A stretch of 64,000 bases of DNA from Gnetum montanum (taxonomy: Eukaryota; Streptophyta; Gnetopsida; Gnetales; Gnetaceae): NCBI GenBank assembly GCA_015680685.1, contig MNCI01018161.1, positions 1,028,180 through 1,092,179 of the forward strand. The letters are read 5' to 3'. Position numbers and translations under genes: made by a program. The notes under the pieces are model-generated. The model worked only from the letters and a program-made list of their open reading frames with translations. It was not told the DNA's origin and made no database searches. Of this stretch, positions 23,881-35,225 are shown piece by piece (position 1 is the stretch's first letter; each line of letters starts with the position of its first letter).

Positions 23881-24306
23881 AAAGAATGTGCTAACACAAA
23901 ATGTTTAAGTGTAGAAAATGTTGAAAAAAATTGCTAAGTATGCAAACTATAAAAATAGGCCAAAAAATGACCAACTCTAGATATGTTGTCAAAAAGTGAC
24001 TAACTCTGGCATTACACTCATTACACTCTAAGGGGTTGTTATGCTCTGAGGGGTTGTTACACTTTCTAGAGTACTCAAAGCTTGACACAATGAACATAGT
24101 TGGGCTTTTCATCCTATGGGGTTCCAAGGGAATTAAAAACTAGGACCAATCTATACCAATCACAATGTAGACAATTCCTGCGCTAGCCTATGATCTAGCT
24201 ATCATTGTGGTAGGTCCATAGGGGTGTTATATCTATACTAGCTTACCACTAGTAATGAAGGTGCAAAAATCATGTGGAACTACCCTTGAACATAGAAGAA
24301 ATGGGA
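23881..24306 (-). other. Element B 5' leader
   Basis: This is the non-coding leader between primer site and gag, homologous to 27830-28390 of element D, for example GAACCCCATAGGATGAAAGCC. The open frame at 23891-24127 is not conserved as protein in D. Confidence 0.55.
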
Positions 24307-24325
24307 GGCCCTCCTTCTAGTGCCA
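24307..24325 (-). other. Element B primer-binding site
   Basis: The minus strand reads TGGCACTAGAAGGAGGGCC, six bases inside the 5' LTR end. The same site recurs in elements C (62851-62870), D (27808-27827) and F (32314-32333). I cannot name the tRNA with certainty. Confidence 0.75.
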
Positions 24326-24331
24326 AGAAAC

Positions 24332-26250
24332 TATGACATCCAAAAATGTCAATAGCTAGAACATAGAGAGGATGGTGGGCATACGGCCTAACCCCAAATC
24401 TGTGTGAGGGCCATGATGAGAAATAGAAACGAGGTTCCTAAATGATCTGGTCAATCATACAAAGACTTACATGGTGTTAAAATGACCATATGTGAAAAGG
24501 ATTTGTACTGCGTTACATGCAAACACTAGGACTAGCTAAGCCAAAGCTTAGCAGGGTGTCCTAGCCTAAAAATAGTTACATGAGTGTGAAAATATGTATC
24601 AAACAACTAAAAAATGTTAGAGTTATGCTTAATACCAAAGAAAAAATTCTTGGAAAAGAAATGGAACAAAGATTAAGAATAAAATAATGACTACCCAAAA
24701 TGGGGGACATAACTTTTGTTGGACAGGAGATAAGAATGGTATGCAACATCAGGTAGGCATAGTGATAGCGTAGCAATGTAATCATAGTCTCTAGGATACT
24801 CAAGAAATAGAGCTAACAGCTAGAGTGGAAACTAAACATACTGATTTGGTTGTTGCCATTTCTTGCAGGTTCAATGGTGGACTGTGTTCTAGGAGGTGCC
24901 AAGGTGCAAATCTCAGATGCTCAAGTGTGAGAGTTTCAAGGATGCTTAATCAACTAAAATGCCCAATGATCTTTTGATTTGATACCCCTAGGACACTAAA
25001 TGTTACATCATTTATAGTCCTAGGTTTACTGTCAAACATAGATTGAGCACCACATGATATGAGCATAGATGGCCTTACACTAACATTTTATGCTCTCATT
25101 AGAGTAGCAAAGTGTTACACTGTCAAGAATAGCAATGTACTTCTAGAGACTTCTAAACTATGACTAAACTAGCTAGACTACATGTGTCAAAGTTTGAGAG
25201 ATCACAATGTACCTACAAATAGTGAAAAATCGTACAACTTAGAGGCTATGCTCTAGGACTATGTATTCCCTCTCTTTTCAAATGAGTCAATCATAGGGAC
25301 AATATTGTGGATCAATGGGGATGCAAAAGAAATACAAATTGCTAATTTTGATTGCTAGAGGAATTTCAAAGTTGGGACGAAGGCCAATGCCAAGTTCTAG
25401 ATGCTTTTGGAGGTTGTCGAAGGCTTTTTCTAGTGGCAAGCTGGATGCACTCTAGAATGTAACATAACACTTAGTGAAAATTTGCAAAATTTTGATGTTT
25501 CACATTGGTTATGTTGGCTACACTAGTGGAGCATAGTAGAGCATAGCAAGGACACTTAGCCAAATTTTGACAAAATCTGTAGTCTTCCTTCATGGTATGC
25601 TAGCTATGCGCTGGGGTGTAGTAGGAGAGGTAGCCTTGGGAGTTAGAAAATATGCCAAATGTGTCTTCCATGTTGAGCTAGCTTGATAGATCCTTGTTCA
25701 ACACTTAGGCAAAACTTGGTGCTGGAACATGTGTTATGCTAGCTATGCTATGGAGTGTAGTAGGGCGTAGCAACCTAAGAGATAGAAACTTTGCCAAACT
25801 ATTTTGTCCATCCTAAGTAATTCTGAGAACCTCTAGATTGGTGCTTGGGTGAATTGGCTACTGTGACATGTGTCACACTAGATATGTTGGGGAGTGTAGC
25901 AAGCATGAAAACCGAGGAGATAGAAAATTTGTTGAACTATTTTGTCTATCCCAAGCAATCCTTGACCACTTCTAGCTTGACACTTGGGAAAATTGGCCAT
26001 GGAAGCATGTACTACACTGGCTATGCTAGGGAGCATAGCAGGAAAATCCAGAGCATAGCATGACACTTAGAAAATTTTCATGCAACTACTATTAACACTT
26101 AGAAAAAATCTTGCAAAATAGGCCTCAATGTATGCTACGATGGCTATGCTAGAAAGTGTAACAACCACACTTTGAAAAAATTTGACAAGTTTTGATAGTT
26201 AGAAAAATTTGCGAGTGAAGATGCATAAGCCTAAAATTGGTGGTGTTTGA
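24332..26250 (-). repeat. Element B 5' LTR
   Basis: This is a 1919 bp LTR, homologous along its length to 7608-9473. On the minus strand it starts TCAAACACCACCAATTTT (the expected TG decayed to TC) and ends CATA before the primer site. GAGCATAGC/GCTATGCTC motifs are frequent. The open frames at 24576-24803, 25845-26063 and 25878-26066 are LTR sequence. Confidence 0.8.
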
Positions 26251-26268
26251 TTAACAAAAAGGGACCAA
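26251..26268. other. 18-bp junction between head-to-head LTRs
   Basis: This short stretch separates the outer ends of the B LTR (minus) and the D LTR (plus). TTAAC at 26251-26255 is the candidate right target-site copy of B. AAAAAGGGACCAA at 26256-26268 looks like a polypurine tract directly ahead of the D LTR. Confidence 0.55.
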
Positions 26269-27803
26269 TGAAATACCAGCAATTTTAGGCCTCAACACTT
26301 CAATCACAAATTTTTCTAAGTGTCAAAACTTGGTAAAATTTTCCAAGTATTGGTGCTATGCTCCCCATTGTAGCCAATGTAGCATGAATTAGGGCCTATT
26401 TTGAAGAATTTTCTAAGTGTTGACAGTAGCTGCATGAAAATTTTTCTAAGTTTTATGCTACACTCTCTGCCTACTACTCTTTAGAGCATAGCTAGCATAG
26501 CATACATTTCCATGGCTAGTTTCCCCAAGTGCTAAGCCAGAAGCCATTAAATTTGCTTGGGATGAACAAAATAGTTCAACAAATTTTCTATCTCCTAGGT
26601 TGCCATGCTCTACTATGCTCCCCAATGTAGCCAGCGTAGCACATGTTCCAATGCCCTGTTTATCCTAAGTATTAGATAAGAAGTTGTCAAGATAGGTTAG
26701 CATGTAAGAGACATTTGGCAAATTTTCTAACTCCTAAGGCTACCCCTCCTACTATGCTCTAGAGCATAGCTAGTGTAACAAGAAGAAGGACTACAATCTT
26801 TACCAGATTCTTCTAAGTATCCATGCTATGTCCTATCCCTAGGGAGTGTCCAATGTCCCACATGTAACATGGGACGAGCGTAGCAACCAAAGTTTCTAGT
26901 CACTTCCAAACTTAGAAATTTTTTTGAATTTTTCTTGTATTCCCACCTATTGCACTACCACGTGGCACCCAATCTACATTTTGGATTAACCCCAGCCCTA
27001 TAAATACCCCTATGCCCTAATATTTTAGGATGGGCGAGGCTTCCATTTTCCACTAGTTGGCAGTTGGCACCTTCATTTCGCATTTGGCATTTTTCCATCA
27101 TTAGCTTTGTGGGTGAATGAGACCTTGAGCACATCACATCGACATAGAGGCTACCCTACACTACATAGTACACTATAGCCCCATTGCAGCCCTATAAAAC
27201 ATTGCACGGTACACCATAGTGGCCAACCCAGTAGGCATGGTTCATCACAATGAGTGCCAGACTTCATGGCCCAACACCACTGAAACTATGACTACACTTC
27301 CACTACATCTATTGTACACAATGTACCTTCTAAGATCCTTGTGGAGTTAACTAAACTCCCTTTTGGGGTAGTGTTCCATTTCTCTCTCTTGTTTCTAGCA
27401 TTTTCTAGCATTTTTCTTACATCTTTTCACATTTTTCATGCATCATCACACTGTATTATTCTTAGGTAGTAGTCTCTGTGGGTTGGCACTCTTGTTTTGG
27501 TCAAAACCCATGGCTATGCTTGCCCCCATTCCTTGGCTATGCTCTACACTTAGCACTGCAAATCACCACTTTGACACTTAGTGCCATTTTGCATTGTTTG
27601 CACTTACATTTTGGCTAACCATGCCACCTCCTAGTTGCATCCACTACCATAGTTTCAACTAAGAAAGTCCCTATTCAATTGACAAGACCATTTTGGATGC
27701 TCTACCTCCATTTCCAACAAGGCCCTCACACAAAGGTAGGGTTAAGGCTATGCATCTATTGATCCCTTGGTGATTCCAACCATTGACATTTTCAGTCATT
27801 ATA
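26269..27803 (+). repeat. Element D LTR
   Basis: This is an LTR of the B/D/E family in + orientation, starting TGAAATACCAGCAATTTT and ending CATTATA before a primer site. At 1535 bp it is shorter than its relatives (1.87-1.92 kb). The TATA box is 0.73 kb from the start, against about 1.2 kb in B and E, so several hundred bases of U3 are missing. Confidence 0.8.
26959..27008 (+). promoter_or_regulatory. Element D LTR promoter: G-box and TATA box
   Basis: A perfect G-box, CACGTG, lies at 26959-26964, and CCTATAAATACC follows at 26997-27008. In LTR E the TATA box is the same (40425-40436), but the box upstream reads CACATGG. G-boxes bind plant bZIP and bHLH factors, so this LTR may once have been responsive to light or stress; that is inference. 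Confidence 0.6.
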
Positions 27804-27807
27804 GTTT

Positions 27808-27827
27808 TTGGTGCTAAAAGAAGGTCC
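27808..27827 (+). other. Element D primer-binding site
   Basis: TTGGTGCTAAAAGAAGGTCC matches the B and C primer sites apart from G-to-A and C-to-T type changes. It sits four bases after the LTR end and confirms the + orientation of D. Confidence 0.7.
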
Positions 27828-28394
27828 TACCATTCTATCTACATTCTAGGGTAGTCCCACATGCTTTCTACACCTCCATTACTAGTTGCAAGCTAATGTA
27901 GATGTAACACCCATGTGGACCTATCATTGCAGTAGCTAGATCATAGGCCAACACAGGAGTTTTCTACAATTCAGTTGGTGTAGATCAGTTCCAGTTGTTG
28001 GTTCCCCTGGAACCCCATAGGATGAAAGCCAAACTATACTTGTTGTGTCATGATCTAGGTGTTCTATAGAGCATAGCAAGTTCTTAGAGCATAATAGCCT
28101 CTAGCGTAGCCAGCATATCACTAGAGTTAGCCATTTTTAGCAACTTTCATACTTAGCATTTTTTCTACATTTTCATACTTAGCATCTTTTCTACATTTTC
28201 ATACTTATCATTTTTTCTAAATTTTTATACTTAGCCAAATTTTCTACAATTTTAGACTTAGTCAATTTTTTGTAATTTCCTTGCTTAGCCATTTTTCTAC
28301 ATTTTTACAGTTAGCTATTTTTCTACTATTGGTAGACTTAGTCATTTCTTTGTAGTTTTTAGAGTTAGCCATTTTTTGCAAATAGCAACTCTCA
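27828..28394 (+). other. Element D 5' leader with tandem repeat
   Basis: This is a non-coding leader homologous to 23881-24306. Its last part, about 28120-28380, is a degenerate 26-32 bp tandem repeat of the form CATACTTAGCATTTTTTCTA with about nine units. No reading frame is conserved. Confidence 0.6.
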
Positions 28395-30300
28395 CAACTC
28401 AATTTGTGAACATGAAGAAAGATAAACCTTCCACGTCAATGTCTAACACATTTGACATCACAGTCCACCCAAAGCATGCCATGCTAAGCCATGAATGATA
28501 CAATTTTGTTTATGCAAAAATCCAAGCAGGATTCCCAGTGGATCACCTTGACCTAGAGGCAAAAAATGATTATGAAGGAGTCCATTGAGGTGGATGAGAG
28601 TACACCCCCTCCTTGTACAACATAATTCCACTCATTGAATTTTACCACTAGTTGTTGTCCCAACTCATCCATGCAAATGAGTATGATGTACGAACAACCT
28701 ACAAGGAAGCCTCATAGGAGGAAAAAGATGACTTCAAGGTCCACTCTGAACATGAGATCCCCCGTTATAGCATCTTTTAACAATCACTCCCTAGAATGGG
28801 CCCCCCTTAGTTTAGTCTTCCTATCCTCTCTAAGATGGTGACCAAGCTAGTTTAGCCTTCCTCATAAGCAACTATTGCATTTGCCCAAGCTTATGCTCAC
28901 ACAAGGACCACCTCCTAGCCCTAGACAATTTAGGCATCCCACATCCTACTTGTCTCATTAGCATCCATAGTGTCCATCCAACCCACTCATGTATGTCCTA
29001 CCTCGGTCACTACACCCATCACTCAGCTGATGCATCAACTAAACCTATTTGCTACAATGTTAAACTGGCAATGACCATCCACTACGACATTAAACTAGCA
29101 AAATATGCAACCAACAATCTAACCCTATGCTATGCAACCAACACAATCCCAACCAATGCAACTAGCTAGCACATCCCTAAGCTTAGAATAGGCATTCCAG
29201 TTAATTTAAAGTTTGATGAAGGAGATCAACCAACTCAAAGTTGCCTTCTCCAAAACCATCAAGGTGGTGGACTTCTACTGAGACAATCTCATAAGTCCTA
29301 TGGTCCTGCCCCTAACTCTCCCAACTAGGGTCCAGTTGCATCAACTCACCAAGTACAATGGTAAAGGGGAGCCTAATGCACACTTGGTCACATTTCAATC
29401 TAAGTGCCTACTTCTTCAATCCTAGTCACATTTCATCATGCACGCGTTTCTCATGTCACTCATTGGCAAGCCCTTAGACTAGTATCGTGCACTACCCAAG
29501 CCCTCATTATCTTCTTTGGAGGATCTCATAAGCTAGTTTGTGACATGGTTCAGGTACAACTTGAAACCTAAAGTAACTCTTGACTAGCTCATGTAGATGA
29601 AGTAGGGGCCCCTAGAGCTTGTTGCCAAATTCATCCAATGATGGAGCACCACCTTACAAGAAATCCATGAGCTGTTAGTAGAGACTAACCTTTTGACCAT
29701 TTCCAAGGTTATAGTCAATAACTTCATCAAGTAAAAACTATACTAACTAGCCCCAAAGTCTCTCAACCAAGCCTTTTCCAAAACAAAGGGCATAGAGGAG
29801 GTAGCGCAAGCCAATAACGACCCAACCTACATGGCCTACAGAAACCAACATGCACACAAGCAAAATGCAGTAGTGGAAATAATGGCTCCAAGTACAAAAG
29901 CAACCAACCAAGTCCTGATGGCTAAGTAGCGCAAGGTCCTAGCTCATAAAGCCACCAACTCTAGTGCTAACTTGCTTACATTGGTAGGGGCCATTCCAAG
30001 GTCCAACATTAAGTGCAAGGATCACTCAAGGTATACACCACTATCAATGGAACCCTCTAAACTATTGGAGAAACTCCTAAAACCTAGAAAACTCCAATAC
30101 AAACACATATCAAAGATTTCCTACAAAAACATTACAAGTACTGTGAACTACTAAGGAACCCCACCTCAATAGTACTGAATAGGCCCTCAGTCCCACAACA
30201 TTTTAAGTTGGACCAATATTATCATTGTCACCAAATGTATACTCACAATACGGACAACTGTTGTGCTTTGCAAGATGACCTACAAAGAATGATAGAATAG
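28395..30300 (+). pseudogene. Element D gag
   Basis: This is a Tat/Ogre-type gag on the + strand, in the same order as in B. The core at about 29325-29570 reads RVQLHQLTKYNGKGEPNAHL and SSLEDLIS, then WFRYNLKPK. At 29600-29830 come LVAKFIQ, TISKVIVNNFIK and NQAFSKTKGIEEVAQANNDP. 29972-30154 carries KDHSRYTPLSMEPSKLLEKL, and about 30190-30300 a decayed zinc region (YYHCHQ, HNTDNCCALQDDLQRMIE). The first 900 bases are low-complexity N-terminal sequence with a weak frame. At least eight stops interrupt it. Confidence 0.75.
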
Positions 30301-31470
30301 GGCCAACTAGTATTCAATGCAGTGATCCAATCCAATGTAGAAGACACCCCCTATGTCATAAACTCCATTAATGTAGGTGGTAATTCTAAGCCTACGCAAC
30401 AAGTTTTTGTGATCCTTTAGCTTCACCACATGGATGAAGTTAAGGCCAACATAATGGCCAATGAAAAGGACTTTATAACTACACTAACCTAGGTAAAACA
30501 AATGCTCAAGAAAAGGAACACAACGTTGAGCTTGTACAACCTGGTCATAAGCTTATCTGCTAACTACCAAGCATTGTCTTGGATGTTGTCCTCCATTCCT
30601 ATTATAGAGAACATCCATGTAGATGAGAAAATTTCCCTCTACACCATAGGAATTAGGTTCAACATTCCTAGAATTTCACAACAATGTAGTCAAGGTCAAC
30701 CCTGAATGAGGGGAGGTCACTACAACTCTACTATCCATTAGCAAATATGTTGGTTAGTGCACTAGCTACAGAGTGCATGTCAATGATGGTGTAGCAACAA
30801 ATGTAGTCGTGTACTCTGTCATTGACAAGCTAGGCCTGGTAGGTGAAACCAAGCCAACCAAAATTGTGTGTACAAAATTCTTCAATGGATCATGCATCAC
30901 TATCAGGCATACAATCAATTTAGCCCTCATGGTAGGGGAGAAATTCCTCACTAGCACAGATTTCACTACCATACAGGAGATGCTAGGCATCAACCTAATC
31001 CTAGTCAGGCCTTGGCTAGCCTAACTATAGGTTGTCTCTTCTCCCATACATCAAGAAATCCATCTACTATATAAAGGTGGTCAAGTATAAACAACAGGGG
31101 TGATTTTGTAGATACCACTAAGGCTAGGCAAATAGAGTGAGATCTTGTGGTGAAGGACATTGATGAGAACAATGATGTAGAGTGAGACATAAGTTGAGAT
31201 TGGTGTACAACAATGATAGGTGTTGGGCCAAACATGATGGGATACATAAGGGATGTTGGGAATGTAGAACTAAGAATAGTTTTTTCGAAAGTAGACTGTT
31301 GGAAATGATTTTCAATAAAATTATCTAACTCTTTCTCTACCTCAAACTCATCGTATTCTTCTTGATTTTCATCTAAATGAACTTCCTTACTCAATTCATC
31401 AATGTCTATCAACTCTGTCAAAGTACATGTATAGAAGTTAGTTAGTTCAATTTGATCATACGGGGAGGGT
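30301..31470 (+). pseudogene. Element D protease
   Basis: The linker segment (LKKRNTTLSLYNLVISLSA, 30502-30705) matches LKQKNTSLRLYDLVRTSPV of element C. 30773-31024 is the retropepsin: HVNDGVATNVVVYSVIDKLG, with the catalytic Asp changed to Asn, then FNGSCITIRHTINLALMVGE and MLGINLILVRPWLA. After a stop, SSPIHQEIHLLYKGGQV continues to a tail near 31470. No RT follows. The minus-strand open frame 31005-31421 overlaps it and is a shadow. Confidence 0.75.
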
Positions 31471-32313
31471 ATGTATTCCTTCTCATTTTAGTGGATCTCA
31501 AACTAACATTTGGACTTGGATTTCAAACATGGGATTAGGAGATCTACTTAAATTTTAACACAAATAAAAGTATAATAGTCTTCATTAATAATAGTAAAAT
31601 CTAGTTCTTATCTACTCCATATAAGTGATTGCTTGTGTTTTATAACTATTGATCCTTAGGATCATATATGCAGATAGCTTCTTGATTGGAGGCCATATAC
31701 ACTATGTTGTGAGGAAAGACTATTAAATGAGGAAAAGACATAAATAAGGTGCTTGTGAAAGTCTCTATGGAAACCTCAATGTATAAGAGCCTTAACATAT
31801 GAGATAGTCCTAGCATACAAAAGCTTCAGTGTACAAAGAAATCCTAGTGTATGAAATTGCACAACCTTAACTACACTGTAGTGCAAAGCAAAAATTTTTC
31901 CTTAAAATTTATTAAAGGTAAATGGCTAGGAAGCTATAAAATGTGAATGGTGTAACCCAAGATTTGTAATGTATGCTACAACTGCAAAGGCAATGAAGGA
32001 AGCTATGGTAGCATTGTGCACTGCACTAAGAGAATTAATTTTTATGTTTCAAAGCACTACACACTGGGCTTTAGAAAAGCCAAGCATAGAAGTTGAGTTC
32101 GAAAATGCTAGAATAGGTTGTAGTCTAGGTGGTAAAACTTGAGTAGATGCAACACTATTGTAAAGATCAAACAAAGCTAAAATAAATTGTAGTCTACATG
32201 CTAGGCTTTGGAAAAGTCTAATATTGACTTTTATTATATGAAAAAATTTCATAGGCTAAAGACAATGCCAACAAAAAAATTTATAATAGGTTTTAGTGAA
32301 GAAGTTGAGTGGA
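31471..32313 (-). other. Element F leader region
   Basis: This is non-coding sequence on the inner side of the F primer site. It carries short repeated motifs such as AGTGTATG/TGTACAA (for example 31770-31870), also found in the F LTR, so it is probably the leader of F. I see no gag domain before element D is reached. The short open frame 32049-32252 is not recognisable. Confidence 0.4.
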
Positions 32314-32333
32314 GGCTCTCCTTCTAGCATCAA
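32314..32333 (-). other. Element F primer-binding site
   Basis: The minus strand reads TTGATGCTAGAAGGAGAGCC, three transitions from the B/C consensus TTGGCGCTAGAAGGAGGGCC. It marks the edge of an otherwise unrecognised LTR to its right. Confidence 0.65.
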
Positions 32334-32337
32334 AAAT

Positions 32338-33390
32338 TGTAGTTCCTAGAAAACTTGATGCTAGAGATCCAAAGATTCTAGAGTGAAAATAGTTTTAACT
32401 TCAAATTCGTGGGCTTTGCAAAAGGATTTAAAGCACCCTGAATGGTCTTTTTGATTACCCAAAAGCTTATAAATTGATTAATAATGTATATAAAAATTTA
32501 GAACATATAAAAAGAAAGTTGATGTGTTAGATCAGAGTGCAGAGACATGTAAAGAAAAAATGTAACAAATGAATGAAACTACAAGTTATATTAAAATGAT
32601 AAAAAAATTGTAGAAACAATGGTTTAGAAAATAAAGGTTACAAGTTTCAAATGCTCAAATTCTCTAAAGAAGTTCTTGGAACTCAATGCAGATAGCAAGA
32701 TGTGTTCTACAATCAAATCTTCCTTCAAATGACTTGAATGATTTACTCCCTAAACTTTGCTCTAATCACTAGTTTCTTTGCAAATTTGATCTAAAGTGGA
32801 TAATAATGGTTTTGACCTTTGGAAAATTGCATTGCTCTTAAGGTCTCAAGTTTAACCAAATGTAATTTTTTGCCAAAATTCCTCACAATCAAGTAGATTT
32901 TTGTTTAGATAGACCTTGGGTCCCTAATTTTTTGTCATTTAATTCTACCATGATTGCTGACAAATTTTTGGCACATTCCATTTTTCTTGGAACACATCTA
33001 TGTAGTGTACATATAGCTTTATCTAATTTTTTCCTCTCTACAAACTACCTCTGTATGTTGTCTACTGCACAAAATTTCCATGCCTAGTGTATGGAATTAA
33101 AACCCAAATCTTGTACATTGTCTTTGTAGGTTGTCCATCATATAGAACTACAATGCTTAGTGTATGAGGCTAAGATATCAAAATTTGTAGCTTTTTAAGC
33201 ACTTTTAATCCCCTCAAGCTAGCTACATGAATTTTGGCAGCTTTTACAAGCTGGGATGTATGATATTTAAAGTGTATGGGTTGTACATCTCATGTTTTAC
33301 ATTAAAAATTACCTTAAATTCCAATAATGTAGGGCAATAATGTAATACTTTTGGGAAAAATAAGGCAGTTATATCTACCTTTATGTTTCC
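32338..33390 (-). repeat. Element F LTR (approximate)
   Basis: This AT-rich non-coding kilobase lies between the F primer site and the integrase end of copia-2. By position it should be an LTR of a Tat-type family different from B and C. It shows motifs like CTTAGTGTATGAGG and TACATTGTCTTTGTAGG repeated at 33050-33190. Its outer end is set only by where copia-2 begins; no second copy in the window confirms it. Confidence 0.4.
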
Positions 33391-33394
33391 ACCA

Positions 33395-34130
33395 AATTAT
33401 AAAGAATTTTGGCTATGGATCATAACATGAATTTTCTTTAGGGTGTTTTAGACTTTTTTTTGTCAATGCTATTGATTATTCTATCAGTAATGTAGGTTTC
33501 TATGTTCATAGCCATGTTCCAAAAAATTGTTAGAGATTTGAGCATTTTTAAGATGGCATCTCACCTTGTATTGCAATATTCTTTTTTTCCTTTCTACAAT
33601 ATCATTTGATTATGGAATATATCCACATGTGGTTTGATAAAAAATGCCTTGATGTGTCCAAAAATATTTCAATTCTTGATTGACGAACTCTTCTCCTCTA
33701 TCTAATCTAATGGCTTTTATGGACATGTCCATAGTTCATGATAATTTAAAATTCTTTAAATTTTATTATTTCCTTAGCTTTATTATTCATGTTTTATGTT
33801 CAAGTATATCTTGAGAAATCACCTATCATGACAAGTGCATAATTGAGTTCTCCTATAGAGGTGATAGGCATAAGTCTAATGAAATTTCTTTAAAGAAGAT
33901 CAAGAGGATTTTCTTTTATTTACATAGTTATTATATGAGGACTATTCATTTATGTCCCTTAAATACACATTTTAAATTTTTCTTAGGGAGTATCTTTGAT
34001 TTGAATTCCTATTACTTTATTTAACTTTTTCATTTGTTCTAGTTTATTGTAAGAGGTGTGTCCCAATATTTTATCTAAAATTTTAGCTTCTACTCCATTT
34101 ATTGTCTAGTTCTTAGAAATGCTTTGATAT
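33395..34130 (-). pseudogene. copia-2 integrase
   Basis: This is Ty1/copia integrase on the minus strand. At about 34040-34130 WHTSYNKLEQMKKLN is the pre-integrase region. 33810-33870 reads MPITSIGELNYALVMIGDFS (first core Asp). 33600-33720 reads AIRLDRGEEFVNQELKYF with the second Asp and VERKK near the third catalytic Glu. It fades into TPEEVW-like sequence near 33400. Stops are frequent. RT and RNase H that should follow are absent; the F LTR takes their place. Confidence 0.75.
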
Positions 34131-35225
34131 GGGTGTTTGTGTGGTCATTTTTTTAAATTAGTTACTTAAACTATGGTTTGGTTATTATCTTGGATGAGGT
34201 TTCTATTGGCACATCTCAGCCATTGAATGGAATAGTTCCACTAGGTTTCTCAAACAAACCATCATGCATCATCCATTCTTGGACTAGTGCTACCTATGCT
34301 AAGTTGTATTCTAATGAGAAGTTGGTATCAGTGCATGGTATGGAATTTTCTATGAAATAATTATTGATTGTGACCAAGAAGTACATGAATACCTATGCCT
34401 AGAACGAAAACATAAATAAATTATATGAGCTTAAGTTTTAACCTTGATGCACATTTCAACCTTGAACCTAGTTTTACACATACATAAATGGTTTGTATAA
34501 TTTTAATGAAAAAGCCATTTTATTCCCAAGAGGTGAATCTAATAGCTATTAAGAGGTCACAAAACTAGTGAGCTCATGTGATGGTTTTAGGTAGATGAGA
34601 TTTGCATTGAAAGGCAACATGAGTGTTCCAAGATTCACCACTAATGTGTTTCAGAATGGTTCCATCTCAAGGAAAGTGCATGTTTGATTTTCAAGTGTCA
34701 TAGATCTTGAGAGATTCCTATGAATAGAAGAAATACTTGAAGATTTCCTAAAAACCTAAGAAGATGTCTTTACATCATTCCCTCTGTCTTTTGAGTTGAC
34801 ATCCAATCGATCCTATGATCCTACAAAAATCTTTCTCTATGCATTTTGATAAGACCAAGGAATCCTATGATATGACCAATTATTTATATGATAATACTTA
34901 AGATTTCAATCCCATTGTTTATGTCATAACTTGTGACAATAATAACACCTAATCCTGCTATTATAGTATGAGATATTAGTATAATCAACCTTTTTAGGAT
35001 CTTTTAAATAGATGGTTGCTTCCTCTAATTTTGATGTACTAGATTTTTCTTTTGAAGGATCATTTGATTATAATGGATTTATAGAATGTGACCATCTAGT
35101 GTGCAACATCCCATACCACTCTTGTCATGTGAACTTCTTTCTTGTTCTAGTACCATTTGAAGGGATTTCTTTCCCTTTTCTAGTCTTTCATTTACTAATT
35201 TGACATCTACTACTTCCACTTTGGC
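34131..35225 (-). other. copia-2 interval between coiled coil and integrase
   Basis: About 1.1 kb. The right part (about 35000-35225, minus) continues the charged helical region (VVDVKLVNERLEKGKKSLQ). The rest should hold protease, but I cannot find a DSG/DTG motif or other retropepsin strands, so it is either deleted or replaced by unrelated AT-rich sequence. Confidence 0.35.

Larger units (their letters stand above)
7608..26250 (-). mobile_element. Element B: 18.6 kb Tat/Ogre-type Ty3/gypsy element
   Basis: This is a nearly complete but decayed element read on the minus strand: 5' LTR 24332-26250, PBS 24307-24325, gag 21720-23880, protease about 20481-21070, tandem repeat 19850-20080, antisense spliced gene 16100-19637, RT/RNase H/second RNase H/integrase 14430-11455, repeat 11060-11410, PPT 9474-9486, 3' LTR 7608-9473. 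The two LTRs align over their whole length; in one 75-base stretch I count about ten differences, mostly transitions. The second RNase H and the large size are features of the Tat lineage (Ogre, Retand, Grande). The protein frames contain many stops, so it is immobile. Confidence 0.75.

Noticed and set aside
31005-31421. 138-codon minus-strand acidic frame
   Set aside because: It overlaps the protease tail of element D on the plus strand and has no recognisable domain or conserved counterpart.
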